Assembly: GCA_015680685.1 (NCBI GenBank)
Contig: MNCI01008280.1
Location: forward strand, 29,974 to 93,973
Origin: Gnetum montanum
Lineage: Eukaryota; Streptophyta; Gnetopsida; Gnetales; Gnetaceae
DNA: 64,000 bases
Reading direction: 5' to 3'
Shown here: positions 1-11,830 of the stretch, one piece after another
How positions within the stretch are numbered: position 1 is the first letter of the stretch
Layout: every line of letters begins with the position of its first letter
Notes under the pieces: generated by a model
Told to the model about the DNA's origin: nothing
Database searches by the model: none
Seen by the model: the letters and a program-made list of their open reading frames with translations, nothing else
Translations under genes and position numbers: made by a program

Positions 1-130
1 ATTGGCTGACTAATGATTCATTCATGCCATAGTGGAGAACTCAATAGGAAAAAATTGGGATAGAACACACAATTACAAAATTACCGCATTACATAATTGT
101 AAAGTTGCAAAATTGTAAACTTTATTTGGC

Positions 131-2850
131 TCATGTGGTTCTAGGTGGCGGTGGCTCCTCCATGGGTTGCTTCGCCTTGTCTTATGCACCAAGTTTTGGG
201 ATTTGATGATGTTGAAGTAGTGCTTGGAGCTTCTCCTCTTTTTTTCAGGGATCCTATGCCATCCATGTTCATGCTCCAATGCTTGATGGGGTTGGCACCT
301 CCCATGGACACAATATTTGTGGGAACATCTTATTTTCCTTGACGTACCAAGACGCAAACAATCGTCATTCCTCCTCGTAGGCTCTGGCTTTGTCCCTGTA
401 CTCCTAAAAATATATAAGCTGTCGAGCCAAGTCCGTTGTGACATCTTTTTATCCTTGGTAGCTTACTTTAACCACCTCCAATTCAGAATTTATGACTTCT
501 AGCTTTTTGCAATGTTTTCTTGTGTTCTGCAAATTCTACTTCATACTTGGCATAGGTGGTAGCTACCTATCTCTTGAGCTCTATCCTTGGGTGCCTTGTT
601 GTCAACATGGCTAGATCGGCTTTTAAGTTCCACCTAGGGGAAAATGCATATATATCCAATATGGACCACCAATCAGTGTGTTGAGCTCTAAAAGTGTTGA
701 TGTGGGCCTTGGCCATAGGGATCTCTTTTTTGATAACTTTCTTGTACATTCCCACTTGGTCTCAGAAATGCTCCTTTAATTTTTCATGTTGCTTGGCCTT
801 GTTTTTCTACGTGCTTATTTTGATGGCTTTCTTTTGATGGATGGTGCGTACCTCCTCCATTGAGAGGGTTTGATTTTCTCTGGCCAACAGTTCATGTCTT
901 GGTTGACCCTGATCAATTGTTCTCGTAGCTACTGAAAATTTTCTTTGAGAATGTTCCTTTGTTTCTCCATAGAGGTCAACCAAAGATTGTCAACAACAAG
1001 TTGTTTATTCTCTTCTTATAAGGCCTTGGATGCCTTGATGTGTATGTAGGTTTGCCCTTGTGCCTTGGAGGCATCCCAGCTAGCCTTATCTTTTTCCTTT
1101 GCAACTCTTTTATTATCCGCCAATAATTTGTTAAGTTGCACTCTCTTAAAGGTGTCCAACTGGTCTACAAGAACGAATTGAGAGGGATCCTACTTTGTGG
1201 CTTGTAGGGTTACAAGCCTTTCTTGTAGTCTTTCCAATTCTACTTCTGCGTGCTCAGCCCTTATCTTGTCATGACTAGCTTCCCTTTGGTGGAGATGAGT
1301 TCTGATTATGTTGCTGTAACATCCTGTGAGATGTCAAACAAGGACGTCATCACTTGTCCTATTTATAGTAATTGATCAAGCACATCCTCATGCTCTACAA
1401 GAGTCATTGAGGGATCGACTAGAGTTTGAGCATCCCGTGCCCCTGTGAAATCTACTGGTGGCACAACAGGGATGTTAAAAGATTCTTTGATGTGGTATGT
1501 AACCATCTCTATAGCTCTCACTATGTCCTGGTGCTGCATGACCACTATTGTGGCCCCTTCACCAATCTGCAATTGCACTTGAAAGGATGCAGTGTTTCCT
1601 AAAATCTATTGCAACCAATGAGTTTCCCCTCCTCCTATCTGAATGGACACCTCATCTCGTGCACAATCTATAGAGATAGTGGGTCGTACGGTATCGTTGA
1701 TGATGTGGAACAGATTTTCATCATCACAACTTCCCCAAATGATTATCTCAACGATGGCCTTGAGATGGCTCATCGACAGTCGGTAATCTTGTGGCAATGG
1801 TGGTGGTTGATCTCACTGGCTTGTGCTAGGCCTTGCTTCTTATTGTTGACTATGTCTTGTGCTTGGAAGTTGGCTAGGCCCTACAAGCTGAGTTTTAGTG
1901 GGCCCCACTATCTGTTCTTTCTCTTGTTCTGGCTCTAGCATCATACCAACATTTTTCCTTGCAACTGGTGGCTTCAGTAGTTCGGCATACAAAGCATTTT
2001 TTGGCTCTTCTGAGGATGTCATTAGTGTATCCGCGAATACCAGAATGCTTGCACAACTTCCTAATGAGACAAGGGAAGGGCAATGCAAACTTCCCTATCT
2101 TGCATTCTTTAAACTGCCTTAATATCTCCATGAGATATAGATGAGGTAGGTTAGCATTAACCTTTCCCATCAATATCGCACTTCCTCTTACTGCATATGT
2201 TGAAATTCTGTTTAATCCTTTTGTGGGAAAGATGTGATAAGTTCCAATTTTAAAGTATATCTTCTCTTCCAATGTCAACTCTCCATAGGCCTTATCTTCC
2301 TTATCGTATGCCTTGTCTAACCAAATCCTTTGCACATCATCATTAGAGCGAGTAGATAGATGAGAAACTTTGGTCCTATGTTCGAAAGATTTAACACTTC
2401 TGAAATGGCTTTAACGAAAAAATCAATAGACACACCACAAATGTCAACTGTGGTGCCTTCTTCTTTATTATGCCAAAATTGGTATGTTTCTCCTAAGTAC
2501 CAAGCACTACTTTTGGAGAGGATAGGCCATAATGGAGACCCTTTGAGATGGTCCCTAACGACCTCAGGAGTAAATTCCGTGAAGGGTCTAAAGTTTAATT
2601 CCACGATCACTATAGCTAATGTGGACCTTTCACGGATGGCCTGAACACACTCCGAGGACAATCTAAGGTGTTGTCCCTATTCAAGCACTGCAGTAGCTCC
2701 TCCTTCTACGTACCCTGATTGTACAGTGGTAGGGTCTTCTTGATGGATATTGAATAATTGCTCTTCTTGCTTTGCACACTGTCTTTAACCTCTCTTGGGT
2801 TGCTTGGCCACACCTTGAGAGGGACCTTGTTGTCCACACTTTGGGGCCAT
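131..2850 (-). pseudogene. Accessory ORF3 of element A (about 900 codons, decayed)
   Basis: A long reading frame with a few stops and frameshifts. The start is ATGGCC at 2850, immediately after an intron-acceptor-like TGCAG (2851-2855). The end is a stop after MEEPPPPRTT, the same C-terminal position as in element E. Order: short basic N-terminus; conserved block with YLGETYQFWHNKEE (2317-2661); block with IGTYHIFPTKGLNR and FPCLIRKLC (about 2000-2335); proline/glutamine-rich linker; block with PQDYRLSMSHL (1606-1797); block with VVMQHQDIVRAIEMV (1363-1578); then a helical, charged, probably coiled-coil region to the end. The middle block resembles in outline the 'putative plant transposon protein' domain often found in plant retroelements. 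That match is from memory and unproven. I see no signal peptide or membrane span, and the function is unknown. Confidence 0.7.
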
Positions 2851-4880
2851 CTGCAATCACATGGGGCCAATCATTAGTAAGGTTTCTTATCAAAGTTAAG
2901 TTATACCTTAATTCTTGCCTTAATGAGTTCATTCTTATTCCATGTGAATTTATATTAGGAATTTTTATGGAAATGTCTCCAAAAGGTTTTAGTATTTGGC
3001 CCTCTTTACCTAGGTGGCCTCAAAGTTTTAATTCCTTGGTATAGATGAGGAGATAAAATTGTTTTTGGCACTTATAACTAATTACCCTTGATAATGTCCT
3101 TTGAGCGATAACAAATTCTGGAAAATTTATGTGCAATTCAGTGTGTACCCCTCCCCCATGACTAAGTTGAAAACTTCGGGTTTAGATAGGTCCAAACAGA
3201 ATGAAAATTGGAGTGCAAGAAAGTGAATGATGATTGATAGATCGAGATATGTGCAAGTCACAAGTCATAGAAGAGAATTTAAAAAATTCCCGCATGTGAA
3301 TAGTAAAAATGATGTGGACATGTGCTAGGGGGTCCATATTTATAAGGTAATAGGATGCGATATTGCGTACATGATAGTGTAGCCTTGATATCATGTCGAG
3401 CATGATATCAAGGACCCAATATCGTAGCCTACCAAAATTTAGGGATTTGGTATATTTAATAAATTTTTCAAAATTTTATATTATAATTTAAGGGCTTTAG
3501 ATTAATGTAAAGGGTCCAGGGTAGTGTTGACTAGATCGGAAGGCACAGAAAAAGTATAATGGTGTAAATTTTGGGTAAAGTTCATGAAGAGTATGAGGAA
3601 ATAGGACATGTACTAGTACATAGGAACGTTTACCAGAAGGGTAATGATAAGGGAGAGAATATTGTAATAAGGGGAAGGTGTAATATGATGGGATGGTGAT
3701 GTGCAACAAGTACAAATTATGAAAGTCACGCAAGTGGATCCTCCCCAAAGCAGGTTCCAACCTATAATTCCCTTGCATAACCACACCTTAATATGTCCGT
3801 AGGCATTAGAAGGGTTAAATGTAATCTACATCGATGCAAAAAAACACACACATGCTAAAAACCACCGTGATGAGGTATGAATTATATGCTACACAAGACA
3901 CAAGTCAAAAATACATGAATAATGAGATGAGGCGAATTGTAGAAGGGATTGCAGAGATTGGGACATGAGGTAACTAACTCATGGCATAATGAATCCTACA
4001 TGTAAGGCATGATTAGTGTGTCATTTTCCCTTCACTCCAAAATCAGGATCAAGTCCATTCCTTTGATCAATGACATCACATTGTTTCTTCCCATGATGGA
4101 CAATCATAAGAGCACCATGACAACAAGGTGTATGATCACTTGGTGTTTCATCCAAGGGAGGAGTGTTTTTTTCTTTATGGCATACATGTTTGTTATTTTT
4201 TTTGAAGTATTGCTTAATCCAAAGAAGCCGCCTACCTTCAGGCATGGGTGTATGTCATTCTAGTGGGACCCCCTAGAATAGCATTATTTTTTTCTGGTTG
4301 AGTGCCTTTTGATTACTCTTACTCTCATTTTTTGTTAGATCTACAAGGATCTTAGTACAACCAAGCTACATGATAACTCTTACAGATGCCACCAAAGAGA
4401 ATCCACAAGTCCCCTTGATGTCACACCCTAGCCATTCCTTCTTGGTCCATCATTCTTCACTCTGGGCATAATGAGCACAAAATTATTTTAAGTTTTAATG
4501 ATTATGAATATCATTGTACCTAGAGTGGAACCTATTACTAATAGAATGGGGGAGTGAATGTTGTGGGCCTGCTGTCCAAATAATTAATCACCTAAGACTT
4601 GATAGCATAGAACAACACCTCAACCAATGAGCCACATGAGTGTTTTATCCGTAGATGAGATTACTCATAAAAGACAAAAAGTCAAAAAATCAAAACAATA
4701 AACTAAAAGATGAAAAACTGGAAAACAAAAAAAAATAACAAATAATAAAAAATTGTAAAATTAAAGAAAAGGAAAATATTTATTAATTTTGCTATTATTA
4801 GAATGGGGGATACCCCCCATAACTAAACAGTTGAACATGGCTAGAATTAATAAATAGAAGATTGGGATCCTTGCATGTTG
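2851..4880 (-). other. Non-coding region between gag and ORF3 of element A, with an internal promoter-like block
   Basis: No coding similarity seen. Landmarks on the minus strand, in order: purine-rich tract near 4800-4815; a stretch containing CTTTGGGGAGGATCC (about 3732-3746) that recurs in C (about 9680), D (about 35815) and E (about 54795); GATATC/AATATC array with TATA-like box (3334-3425); PPT-like AGTCATGGGGGAGGGG (about 3146-3163); then an acceptor-like site before ORF3. The open frame at 3497-3784 is not conserved in the related elements and is not called a gene. Confidence 0.5.
3334..3425 (-). promoter_or_regulatory. Internal promoter-like block upstream of ORF3 in element A
   Basis: On the minus strand, GATATC or near-GATATC sites (about 3357, 3388, 3405, 3418) are followed by the TATA-like TTATAAATATGG (3334-3345). 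The LTR of the same element shows the same order, a GATATC array and then CTATAAATAC (7713-7830). ORF3 begins about 480 bp downstream. Promoter activity is inference. Confidence 0.45.
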
Positions 4881-4889
4881 GAAATATTA

Positions 4890-6842
4890 GGACCTAGTCA
4901 TACTTGCCCCATTGGGGTTCACACGCTTGATTATAGTAAGCATAGTGTGGCAATTTATAATATGTAGTTAATTGATGAGTGATTGACCCACTATGGCACC
5001 CTTGATCATAAGATGGTATGCAAGGATCAATTTGTCTCCCTCGGTGGTTATAATCGTTGGGTCCCATGGTTATTGGAGTAGTGGTTGGTGGCACAGAGAA
5101 AGTAACATGAGGCATTGGGTTCAAGGAGGGAGCTACACCATAGTGTTGGACTTGTGCTCGGTTGGAAGGTGTAGTGGGCTCAGAATTGTGCTATCCCTTC
5201 TTACGGTCATGTCTAAAGAAGGGGTGTCTTCGATGTTGAGGGGATTTCCCACTGCTATTGTCAATAGTAGTACAAGTAACATTTGTGGGTTGGTGCTGTG
5301 GTGAAAAACCCTCTGGAACACTTGGTGGTGATGTAGAAGGAGGTGAAATCCAATAACTTATTAAGTGGGTAGCAAAAGAAGAAGGGGAAATGGCTAAGGG
5401 GGAGAATGTTGAAAAATCTCAATAGGTCCAAAACCTTAAATCAACAAGGGCCCATAATAATGAAGAGGAGAAATCAACTAACCACAATGAGGTGGAACCA
5501 TCTTTGCCAGCACTACAATCATTGGATGAAGTTAAGGAAAATATCAATAAGATGATGGAATGGATGCATAAAAAATGTGGAGAATATGCCAACATTATTG
5601 GAGGTAGAGTCATGAAGAACCAAGAAATAGGAAAAAACACCCTTAGATAATTGGAAAGAAGGGTAGAAGAGAATAAGAGCTCAACTGCCAATCATACGTA
5701 TCAATGCAACATTTTCATGTATGATCACCCTAAGGGCCAATGTCCAATCTTGTCACATTTACATGAGCATTGGGGAAGAATGTTACATCTAGAGTTCATA
5801 CAAAAATACTATGTTCAATCATAGTGGCAACAATCCCAGTCATGGGGGAGGCCACTTCCAAACTGGTTATACCCTCCATAACATCTAAACCTAAGTGCTT
5901 ATCAAGTCCAACATCATGTTTCCCCAACTGGGTCAACATCCTCTATCTCGCCACATTATTATTATTCTCTTCAATATTATCAACCCATACTAACAGGACC
6001 ACCACCTTTGGTACCTTACACTTCTCCTCAATTTCAATATTCCCATGGATTTAGAGTTCATATAGTTGACCATAGGCATACATCCCTAGGGTCTCCCTTG
6101 TTTCATTACGGTGCCCATCTATGATATGGTACATTAGCCTTTTCTCAGAGAACCCATGGCCTGGGCATTTGTTTAATAGTGCATGATATCTTTCTAAGGC
6201 CATGTCCAAGGGTTCATGTTGTGCTTGTTTCCACTCTTGGATTTGTCTCCTCAAGGTTGACAGTCTTTCATAGGTTTGATATCATTCAATAAAGAGTTCT
6301 ACCATTGTTGGCCAACGTCGAACTGATTTTGGTTTTAACGACCTATACTATACTTTTGCTTGGCCAACAAGTGTCATAGGAAAGAGCTTAAGTTTTTTCC
6401 ATCCATTATCAATGTTGTTCCACACTTAGACATCATGGAAGGCTTATAGATGATGTTGTGGATCTAAATCATAGCCTCCTGAAAACTTGGGAAAGTTGTT
6501 TAAATCAAGCCTGGGTGGACGGATTTCCTTGCGATGCCTATGAGATATTTGAATAGCCTCTTGTATTTGCGTTAGGCTTGTAGTGGCTAGTAGGGGTTCA
6601 TTGTCACTGGGTAGGTTATGCATTTGTGAGTTAGGATGATGTTGTCTTCGTTTATGTTCATAAGAAACCCCTACATCAGATTGAGTACTCAAAACTTCGT
6701 CTTCTTCATCATATAATTCATTGGTTCTCCAATGAATTTCCCTAATGGTTGTCGCATTATCATAATCTTGTGAGAGAGACATTGTGTGTGAATTTGTATG
6801 TGACTTAATTGAAATTAATTTCTTTTCTAAAAGATGTATCAT
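4890..6842 (-). pseudogene. gag of element A, with an in-place inverted segment
   Basis: Capsid/nucleocapsid precursor that would package the retroelement RNA. The N-terminal part (6444-6842) has an acidic and His-rich head, then NNFPKFSGGYDLDPQHHL, which aligns with the corresponding region of C, D and E. 6051-6254 holds the capsid-like ALERYHALLNKCPGHGF and the end YAYGQLYEL. The next expected segment is on the opposite strand, reading left to right from about 5342 (VAKEEGEMAKGENVEK) to 6054, including the MYDHPKGQCPILSHL motif. From about 5321 to 4894 the minus strand resumes with the Tyr/Pro-rich gag C-terminus. No protease follows. Several stops are present. Confidence 0.7.
5342..6054 (+). 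other. Inverted middle segment of gag in element A
   Basis: This roughly 710-bp plus-strand stretch aligns with the gag middle of D (minus, about 38350-38890) and E (plus, 43300-43800). Shared features are AKEEGE near its start and YDHPKG.CPI..HL later. The flanking gag is on the minus strand, so the segment is inverted in place. A 6-bp inverted match (AAATCC/GGATTT) lies close to the two ends. The minus-strand open frame at 5419-5691 is an antisense shadow of it. Confidence 0.6.
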
Positions 6843-6896
6843 GAATACTTTGTTATAGAGATCTTGTATGATGTAACTAATCTAAATAACTAGCAC

Positions 6897-6917
6897 CATC
6901 CCTGACAATGATGCCAA
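6897..6917 (-). promoter_or_regulatory. Primer binding site of element A
   Basis: Directly beside the LTR the minus strand reads TTGGCATCATTGTCAGGGA. This is a decayed form of the TGGCGCC.TTGCC.GGGA type that D keeps more exactly and that is known from Athila-like elements (tRNA-Asp type, from memory). Confidence 0.65.
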
Positions 6918-7847
6918 TGATGAGTGACAAGGTACCTCTACACTCAACCATACAAATACAAGCATTTCATGCATAATCTGATCAAACTCTGTAGACGGGC
7001 TAGTTGTGGTATCTAGATAGTTACTCATTGATTGTAGTTCACTATCTTCCCACCTAGAATAATAATTGCTTTTTCATGTATGGTTTAGTCCAAAGTGAGG
7101 TGTATGATATGTTCCTAAACTAATGCTACTCCTAAAGGTAATGGAAAATTACTTTGGCTAAGCTAAGGGGAAAAGGGAGAGAGGGAGCTAAGCTAAGAGG
7201 AAGTAGGGGAAGAGAGTCTAAACTAGCCTAAGTGTGATGAGCATCCATTCCTTAATCATTCGTACACATCTTAGGCCTTGTGCATGATTACCACTAGGAT
7301 TACCAAGTGCATGGCCTGAGTACGCTACTAGGATATCAAGTAGTCACACATAAATGCTCGTGATCAAGTCATACTTATTTCATGTTTAAGGAGTTTAGGG
7401 TGAAGAGATATTAACTACAAAAACAATAATTAAATAATTAAACTAAGTGGATGTTGCAATGATGAAGTAATCTCGATCTTTATTTTTGGTCATGTGCATG
7501 TCCAGGTATGTCATACTTGAATAAAGGATGTCATACAATTACAATCATCACACTGTGGGCATGCACTAGGAGAAAGGGTTGAGAGGAATAAAATAACAAA
7601 AATACTTTAACTAAATTGACTCCTAAAACTGACCAAGGACTACTAAAATACTAAGTCCTAAAAATGACCAAGAACTACTAAAAAATTGACTCCCTTCCCA
7701 TGCACCTACCTGTGTATTTATAGGTCTGCACAAGAGTCACGATATCGCATATCCGATATCATGACCTGGTTGCGATATTGTGTACCTGATATCGGGGCTT
7801 CGATATCAAGGATCCGATATCACAACCTAATGAATTACGATTCATCA
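6918..7847 (-). repeat. 5' LTR of element A
   Basis: About 930 bp. On the plus strand it begins TGATGAGTGACAAGG and ends TTCATCA, so the termini are TGATGA/TCATCA. It shares its first 100 bp with the LTRs of C and D and both solo LTRs, and is closest to the solo LTR at 10464-11194. On the minus strand a cluster of six GATATC or near-GATATC sites (about 7740-7826) precedes the TATA box CTATAAATAC (about 7713). Confidence 0.75.
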
Positions 7848-8079
7848 CATGTTATCCAAAAAGGCAGGCAAATCAGAAATAAGTATATAAACAGGATATC
7901 CAACTTAGAAAGGTAACATAGAAACATTGTGTCCATGTAAATTTAAAAAGAATTTCAATGATCAAATTTAATGAAGAATATTTAAATAGTAGTTAGCTAA
8001 TAGATAATATGTCAAAATTGAAGTATAGAACATTTTTAGGAAAGTAGAAGGCTTGGAGAGGCAAAATTCTGAGCACCCA
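7848..8079. other. Short spacer between elements A and C
   Basis: AT-rich sequence between the outer LTR ends of A and C. No coding or repeat similarity to the rest of the window was recognised. It is probably older DNA into which both inserted. Confidence 0.4.
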
Positions 8080-8959
8080 TGATGAGTGGCAGGTACCCTT
8101 ATTCTCAACCATACCAATCACTAAGCATTCATGTGCGATCTGGTTGAATTTTGTGGAACATTTATCTTTTGATACACTAGCCTCTAGGAAGTGAACTTGC
8201 CCTAATAGTTAGTCATTTTCTTCCCAATTATACTTGTGATATGTAAAGGTATGATTAAGTGTAATTGAGGCATATGCTTTTTATTATTTTTATGTTATAT
8301 GTTTTGGGTGCTTAAAATAAAGGATAAAAGGAATGAAGTAATTTAATTGCTAATTTAATCTAACTAATTAACCAATGTCTAACTAATCCTAACATAAGAA
8401 TCTGGTCCCACTTTTCGTACACATCGTAAATACGTATAATGATGCTAGATTACCAAATGTTAAGCATTACTGGGATTACCAAGTGTCATGCGCATGCTCA
8501 AAGTAGTTGTACTTATGTACTTAATTAATCATTATTTAATCTAGCTTAGTTTAGCTTAATTACTTAAAAGAATTAAATAAAATTTTTGAAAACATTGAAT
8601 GCATGAGAAAATATTTAATCTAGTTAAAGTGCTATAAGGTTTATCAAAAAGCTTATCTTTATTACTGCACATACTGTCGTGCTATGGTAAAATAGTGCTT
8701 GAATAAAAGTCTATACAGTCAATGACTTTTGCTATGAGCACTTTGGAAAATATTATAACTCTAGGGAAGAAAAACTACAAGATCTTTGCTATAATATGAC
8801 TTCAAAACCATGCACCTATGTGTTATATTTATAGGCTGGCACACATCCTACAATATCAAATATCCGACATTGCTTTTGGGTCTGTAGTATTGGGTATTCA
8901 ATATCAAGGCTCTGATAGCAAATATCCAATATCAAAGCTAGATAAAATACACTTTATCA
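8080..8959 (-). repeat. 3' LTR of element C
   Basis: 880 bp, beginning TGATGAGTGGCAGG and ending ACTTTATCA on the plus strand. It pairs with the LTR at 17979-18811, sharing for example the GGAAGTGAACTT block and the CACATCCTACAATATCA block. TATA box on the minus strand near 8830 (CTATAAATATAAC). Confidence 0.75.
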
Positions 8960-8978
8960 TACCTTTATGATTGAATAA
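8960..8978 (-). promoter_or_regulatory. Polypurine-tract position of element C
   Basis: Immediately inside the 3' LTR the minus strand reads CAATCATAAAGGTA before TGATAAAG. It matches the position and flanks of the PPTs of D (AGTCATGGGGGTA) and E (AATCATGGGAGTA), with its G run lost. Confidence 0.5.
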
Positions 8979-10458
8979 AAACTTATCTTCAAGTGAACAA
9001 AATGAGAAACAAGTCTCTTATAAAATATTAGGAAGGTATGGGATTATTGACTGACATGCAAACTAACTTAGACAAAATAGAAAATTTCTATGTGCCCAAG
9101 TGTATAGACTTTTAATTTTTTACAAAATTTGGTGTTCATTAAAATAGAATTGAACACCCTTGCTAAAACTGACATCCATCTCCTCTGGAAACTGAAGAAT
9201 GAGGAGAAGATTCAATGATCACGAAGGGTGCCACATTACATGGTGCTACTACTAATTCCTTGGTGAAGATATTCCTACCTCTAGTTCATGCTTCCCACTA
9301 CAATCATAATCAATTCATGGATTAGTATGTAATGTTTAACTTATAGCTTTTAGGTACCTTGTCTCATTGGCAATTACACTTGGCTATGTTGTGATTATGG
9401 TGAATTCATTCTTTTAATAACATTAGCAAGAAGACTAAAAAATGGGGTGAAATGGATAAGAAATCCATTATTAAATTTTGAAAAGACCAAATGTGATGAA
9501 ATGCTTGAAGAGGGTTAAAGAATACGCAAAAAAAAAAAAATAGGATTTCATTGAAAAACATTGTGAAGATGCACACAATTGGATGTCATCAATGGGACAT
9601 GCAAAAGGATTTTATTGTGAGAATTCCTAAGGATAAAGAACTTAACTAATCCAACTAAAAGGTATTCAAGTGGGTTCTCCCCAAAGTAGGCACACACCTT
9701 TTGTTGCCCTTACATATCCTCAAACCAAGGAGTCCACAAGCCCCATGGATGATTAATGGTTATAGAAAGGCAAGTACAAAAGCCTAGAAGAAACTACCTA
9801 AGAATTTCAACACATTAAACCAAGACATCAAACAAGGACATGAACACTGGCAGTGAGGTGAAGCATGGAAAGCATAGATGGATGAGAAAAAGAGAAATTA
9901 GTATGGATTTCTTGATTAAGATCACACAAAGTCCCTCATGAATTTTATGGTTAAATGACTTGATAAAATCCATCCTTAGTCTAGAACAAAACCAACCATG
10001 TTCAATGACTTCGCATCACCACTCTAAGATTAATCCACCCCCTTGAGACACAAGAGTGCTCGTATAGAACAACCACCATTTCTTATTTAAGAAGAAAAGA
10101 GAAGCAAGAAGTGAGAAAGGACCTTAGTTAGAGGGGACCTTTAGGCATGGATAACATATCTTTCTAGTCCCATAACCAATGCTTGTAGCCCATTTATTTT
10201 GTCTAAGGGGTGTTCTTTGAATTCTCATCATTTTTTTTATTTTTGAATTTTTGGATGGGAACCACACCATGAAAAGACTTATTCAACTTGGTATTGGTTG
10301 ACATATAATGGTAAGAAATCCATGAAAACACTCATGCACCCAAGTAGGTAGAAGAGTACAAAGAGTATTGAGTTCCCTTGAAGTCACACCTTGCTCAAAC
10401 CTTTGAATCCTTTTTAAGTTTGGAAACTACCAAGGCCACAAGTTCATTATTGTTTTAC
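8979..10458 (-). other. Non-coding 3' region of element C (left part)
   Basis: Homologous in patches to D at 35076-36560, including the GATGGTATGGGATTATTGAC-like start and the TTCTCCCCAAAG patch. No gene is supported. It contains an A-rich run near 9528-9540. Confidence 0.5.
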
Positions 10459-10463
10459 TTAAG

Positions 10464-11194
10464 TGATGAGTGGCAAGGTACCCCTACACTCACCATACGA
10501 AACCAGCGTAGAATGCACAATCCGGTCGAACACCACAGACGAACTAGTTGTGGCACCTAGACAGTTATCCTTAGGTCGCAGTTTGCTGTCTTCCCACCTG
10601 GACTAGTATTTATATTTTTCACGTATGGTTTAGTCCAAAGTGAGGTTTATGATGTGTTCTAATTCTAATGCTACTCCTGATGGTAGTGGAAAATAATATT
10701 AACTAAGCTAAGCTAGGAGGAAAAGGGTAAGGAAATCTAATCTANAGGAGTTTAAGGGTGAGAGAGAGAAAATAGTAAATAACATTAAATAAATAACAAA
10801 TAAATAAATAACAAAGTGAATGCTACAATGATGAAGTAATCTCGATCTTTATTGCTGGTCATGTGCATGTCCAAGTATGGCACACTCGAATAAAGACACC
10901 ATACAATCACATTCATCACACTGCGGGTAGACACAGGAAAAAATATAACTTTGGAGGGATCAAACTGCTAGAGCTTTGCTACAATAAAACTGGGATGTCA
11001 AATGAGGGAGAGTCGCCTCTTATTTATAGTTATGGCTTCAGGCTGTGCTATCGCATACCCAATATCACGTACGTGATATCGCGACCCATGAGATATCACA
11101 TACACGATATCGCGACCCATGAGATAATGTGGGTGCGTTATCGTGGGTGCGTTAACATGACCGTCAGCAATATGAGCAATTTCATGTCTCATCA
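10464..11194 (-). repeat. Solo LTR nested in element C
   Basis: 731 bp with TGATGAG...TCATCA ends, flanked by the perfect 5-bp duplication TTAAG (10459-10463 and 11195-11199). It is closest to the LTR of element A, sharing the CTAGTTGTGG block. Minus-strand GATATC array and TATA box near 11020-11130. No internal domain remains, so this is a solo LTR, normally left by LTR-LTR recombination. One ambiguous base (N) at 10745. Confidence 0.85.
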
Positions 11195-11199
11195 TTAAG

Positions 11200-11830
11200 G
11201 AAAATGGACCCTCATACTTCCAAAACAAAGAAAATCATAGAGTATATGGATGGGTGGATGTTGTGGACTCACTACCTATTTCATAAAAAAGAAACCATGT
11301 CTTAGTTATTAGTAACAAAATTCAAAGCTAAAATCCAAACGCTAATAATCAAATAATTGGATAGCACATGCCCACATCAAGTAAACCACATTATACCTAG
11401 TTGGCAATAAGGCATGTTATTATTAGAACATAATAAGAAAATCATATCAAGATAAAGAAAAATATTCAAGAAATTGTAAAATATTCAAGAAAAAATAAAA
11501 CATACTAACAATGTTGTAAAACATAAATTGAAAAAAATTAATAATGTAAAAATAAAAAAGTGTAAGAAAAAGAAGGCGTAAAACAAAAAGTTGTTAAAGA
11601 AAACAAGGTGTAAAATAAAAATGTGTAAAATAAAAATATGAAAAATTTACAAGCCACTATAATGATTAGCATGGATGACCATCTCCATCATAATTATGTT
11701 AAAAGGAGGAGCTCTAAAATATTGAGTGTGGTTGTTCATTTTATGAGGTGTTTGTTGCACTAGCTTGCTTAAGCTCATGGAAAGGTTTGACTTGCTATGT
11801 GTCAACTAGTTACTTTTTGTTTGGGCTCTC
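11200..11830 (-). other. Non-coding 3' region of element C (right part)
   Basis: Continues the C internal region after the solo LTR and aligns with D around 36560-37000. Contains long A-rich blocks (11440-11650) and the degraded second PPT-like site near 11680. No gene seen. Confidence 0.45.

Larger units (their letters stand above)
1..7847 (-). mobile_element. Element A: partial Athila/Tat-like Ty3/gypsy retrotransposon lacking pol
   Basis: Seen: read on the minus strand from the right, there is an LTR (6918-7847), a tRNA-type PBS directly beside it, a gag region (about 4890-6842), a non-coding stretch with a promoter-like block, and a long accessory ORF (131-2850). The 3' LTR lies beyond the left edge. 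No protease, RT, RNase H or integrase motif was found between gag and the accessory ORF, so this copy could only move with proteins supplied in trans. Its gag and ORF3 align by eye with those of the plus-strand element E at 33845-59556, and its gag also with C and D. The gag carries an in-place inversion. Family assignment rests on gag similarity and the PBS; the Athila/Tat label is inference. Confidence 0.8.

Noticed and set aside
3497-3784. 95-codon minus-strand frame in element A as a small accessory gene
   Set aside because: Not conserved in the aligned regions of C, D and E.
5419-5691. Minus-strand 90-codon frame
   Set aside because: Antisense shadow of the inverted gag segment, whose plus strand matches gag of D and E.
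7730-7830. Regularly recurring GATATC sites as a CRISPR-like array
   Set aside because: The repeat is only 6 bp, spacing is irregular, it lies upstream of a TATA box in an LTR, and the DNA is plant nuclear.
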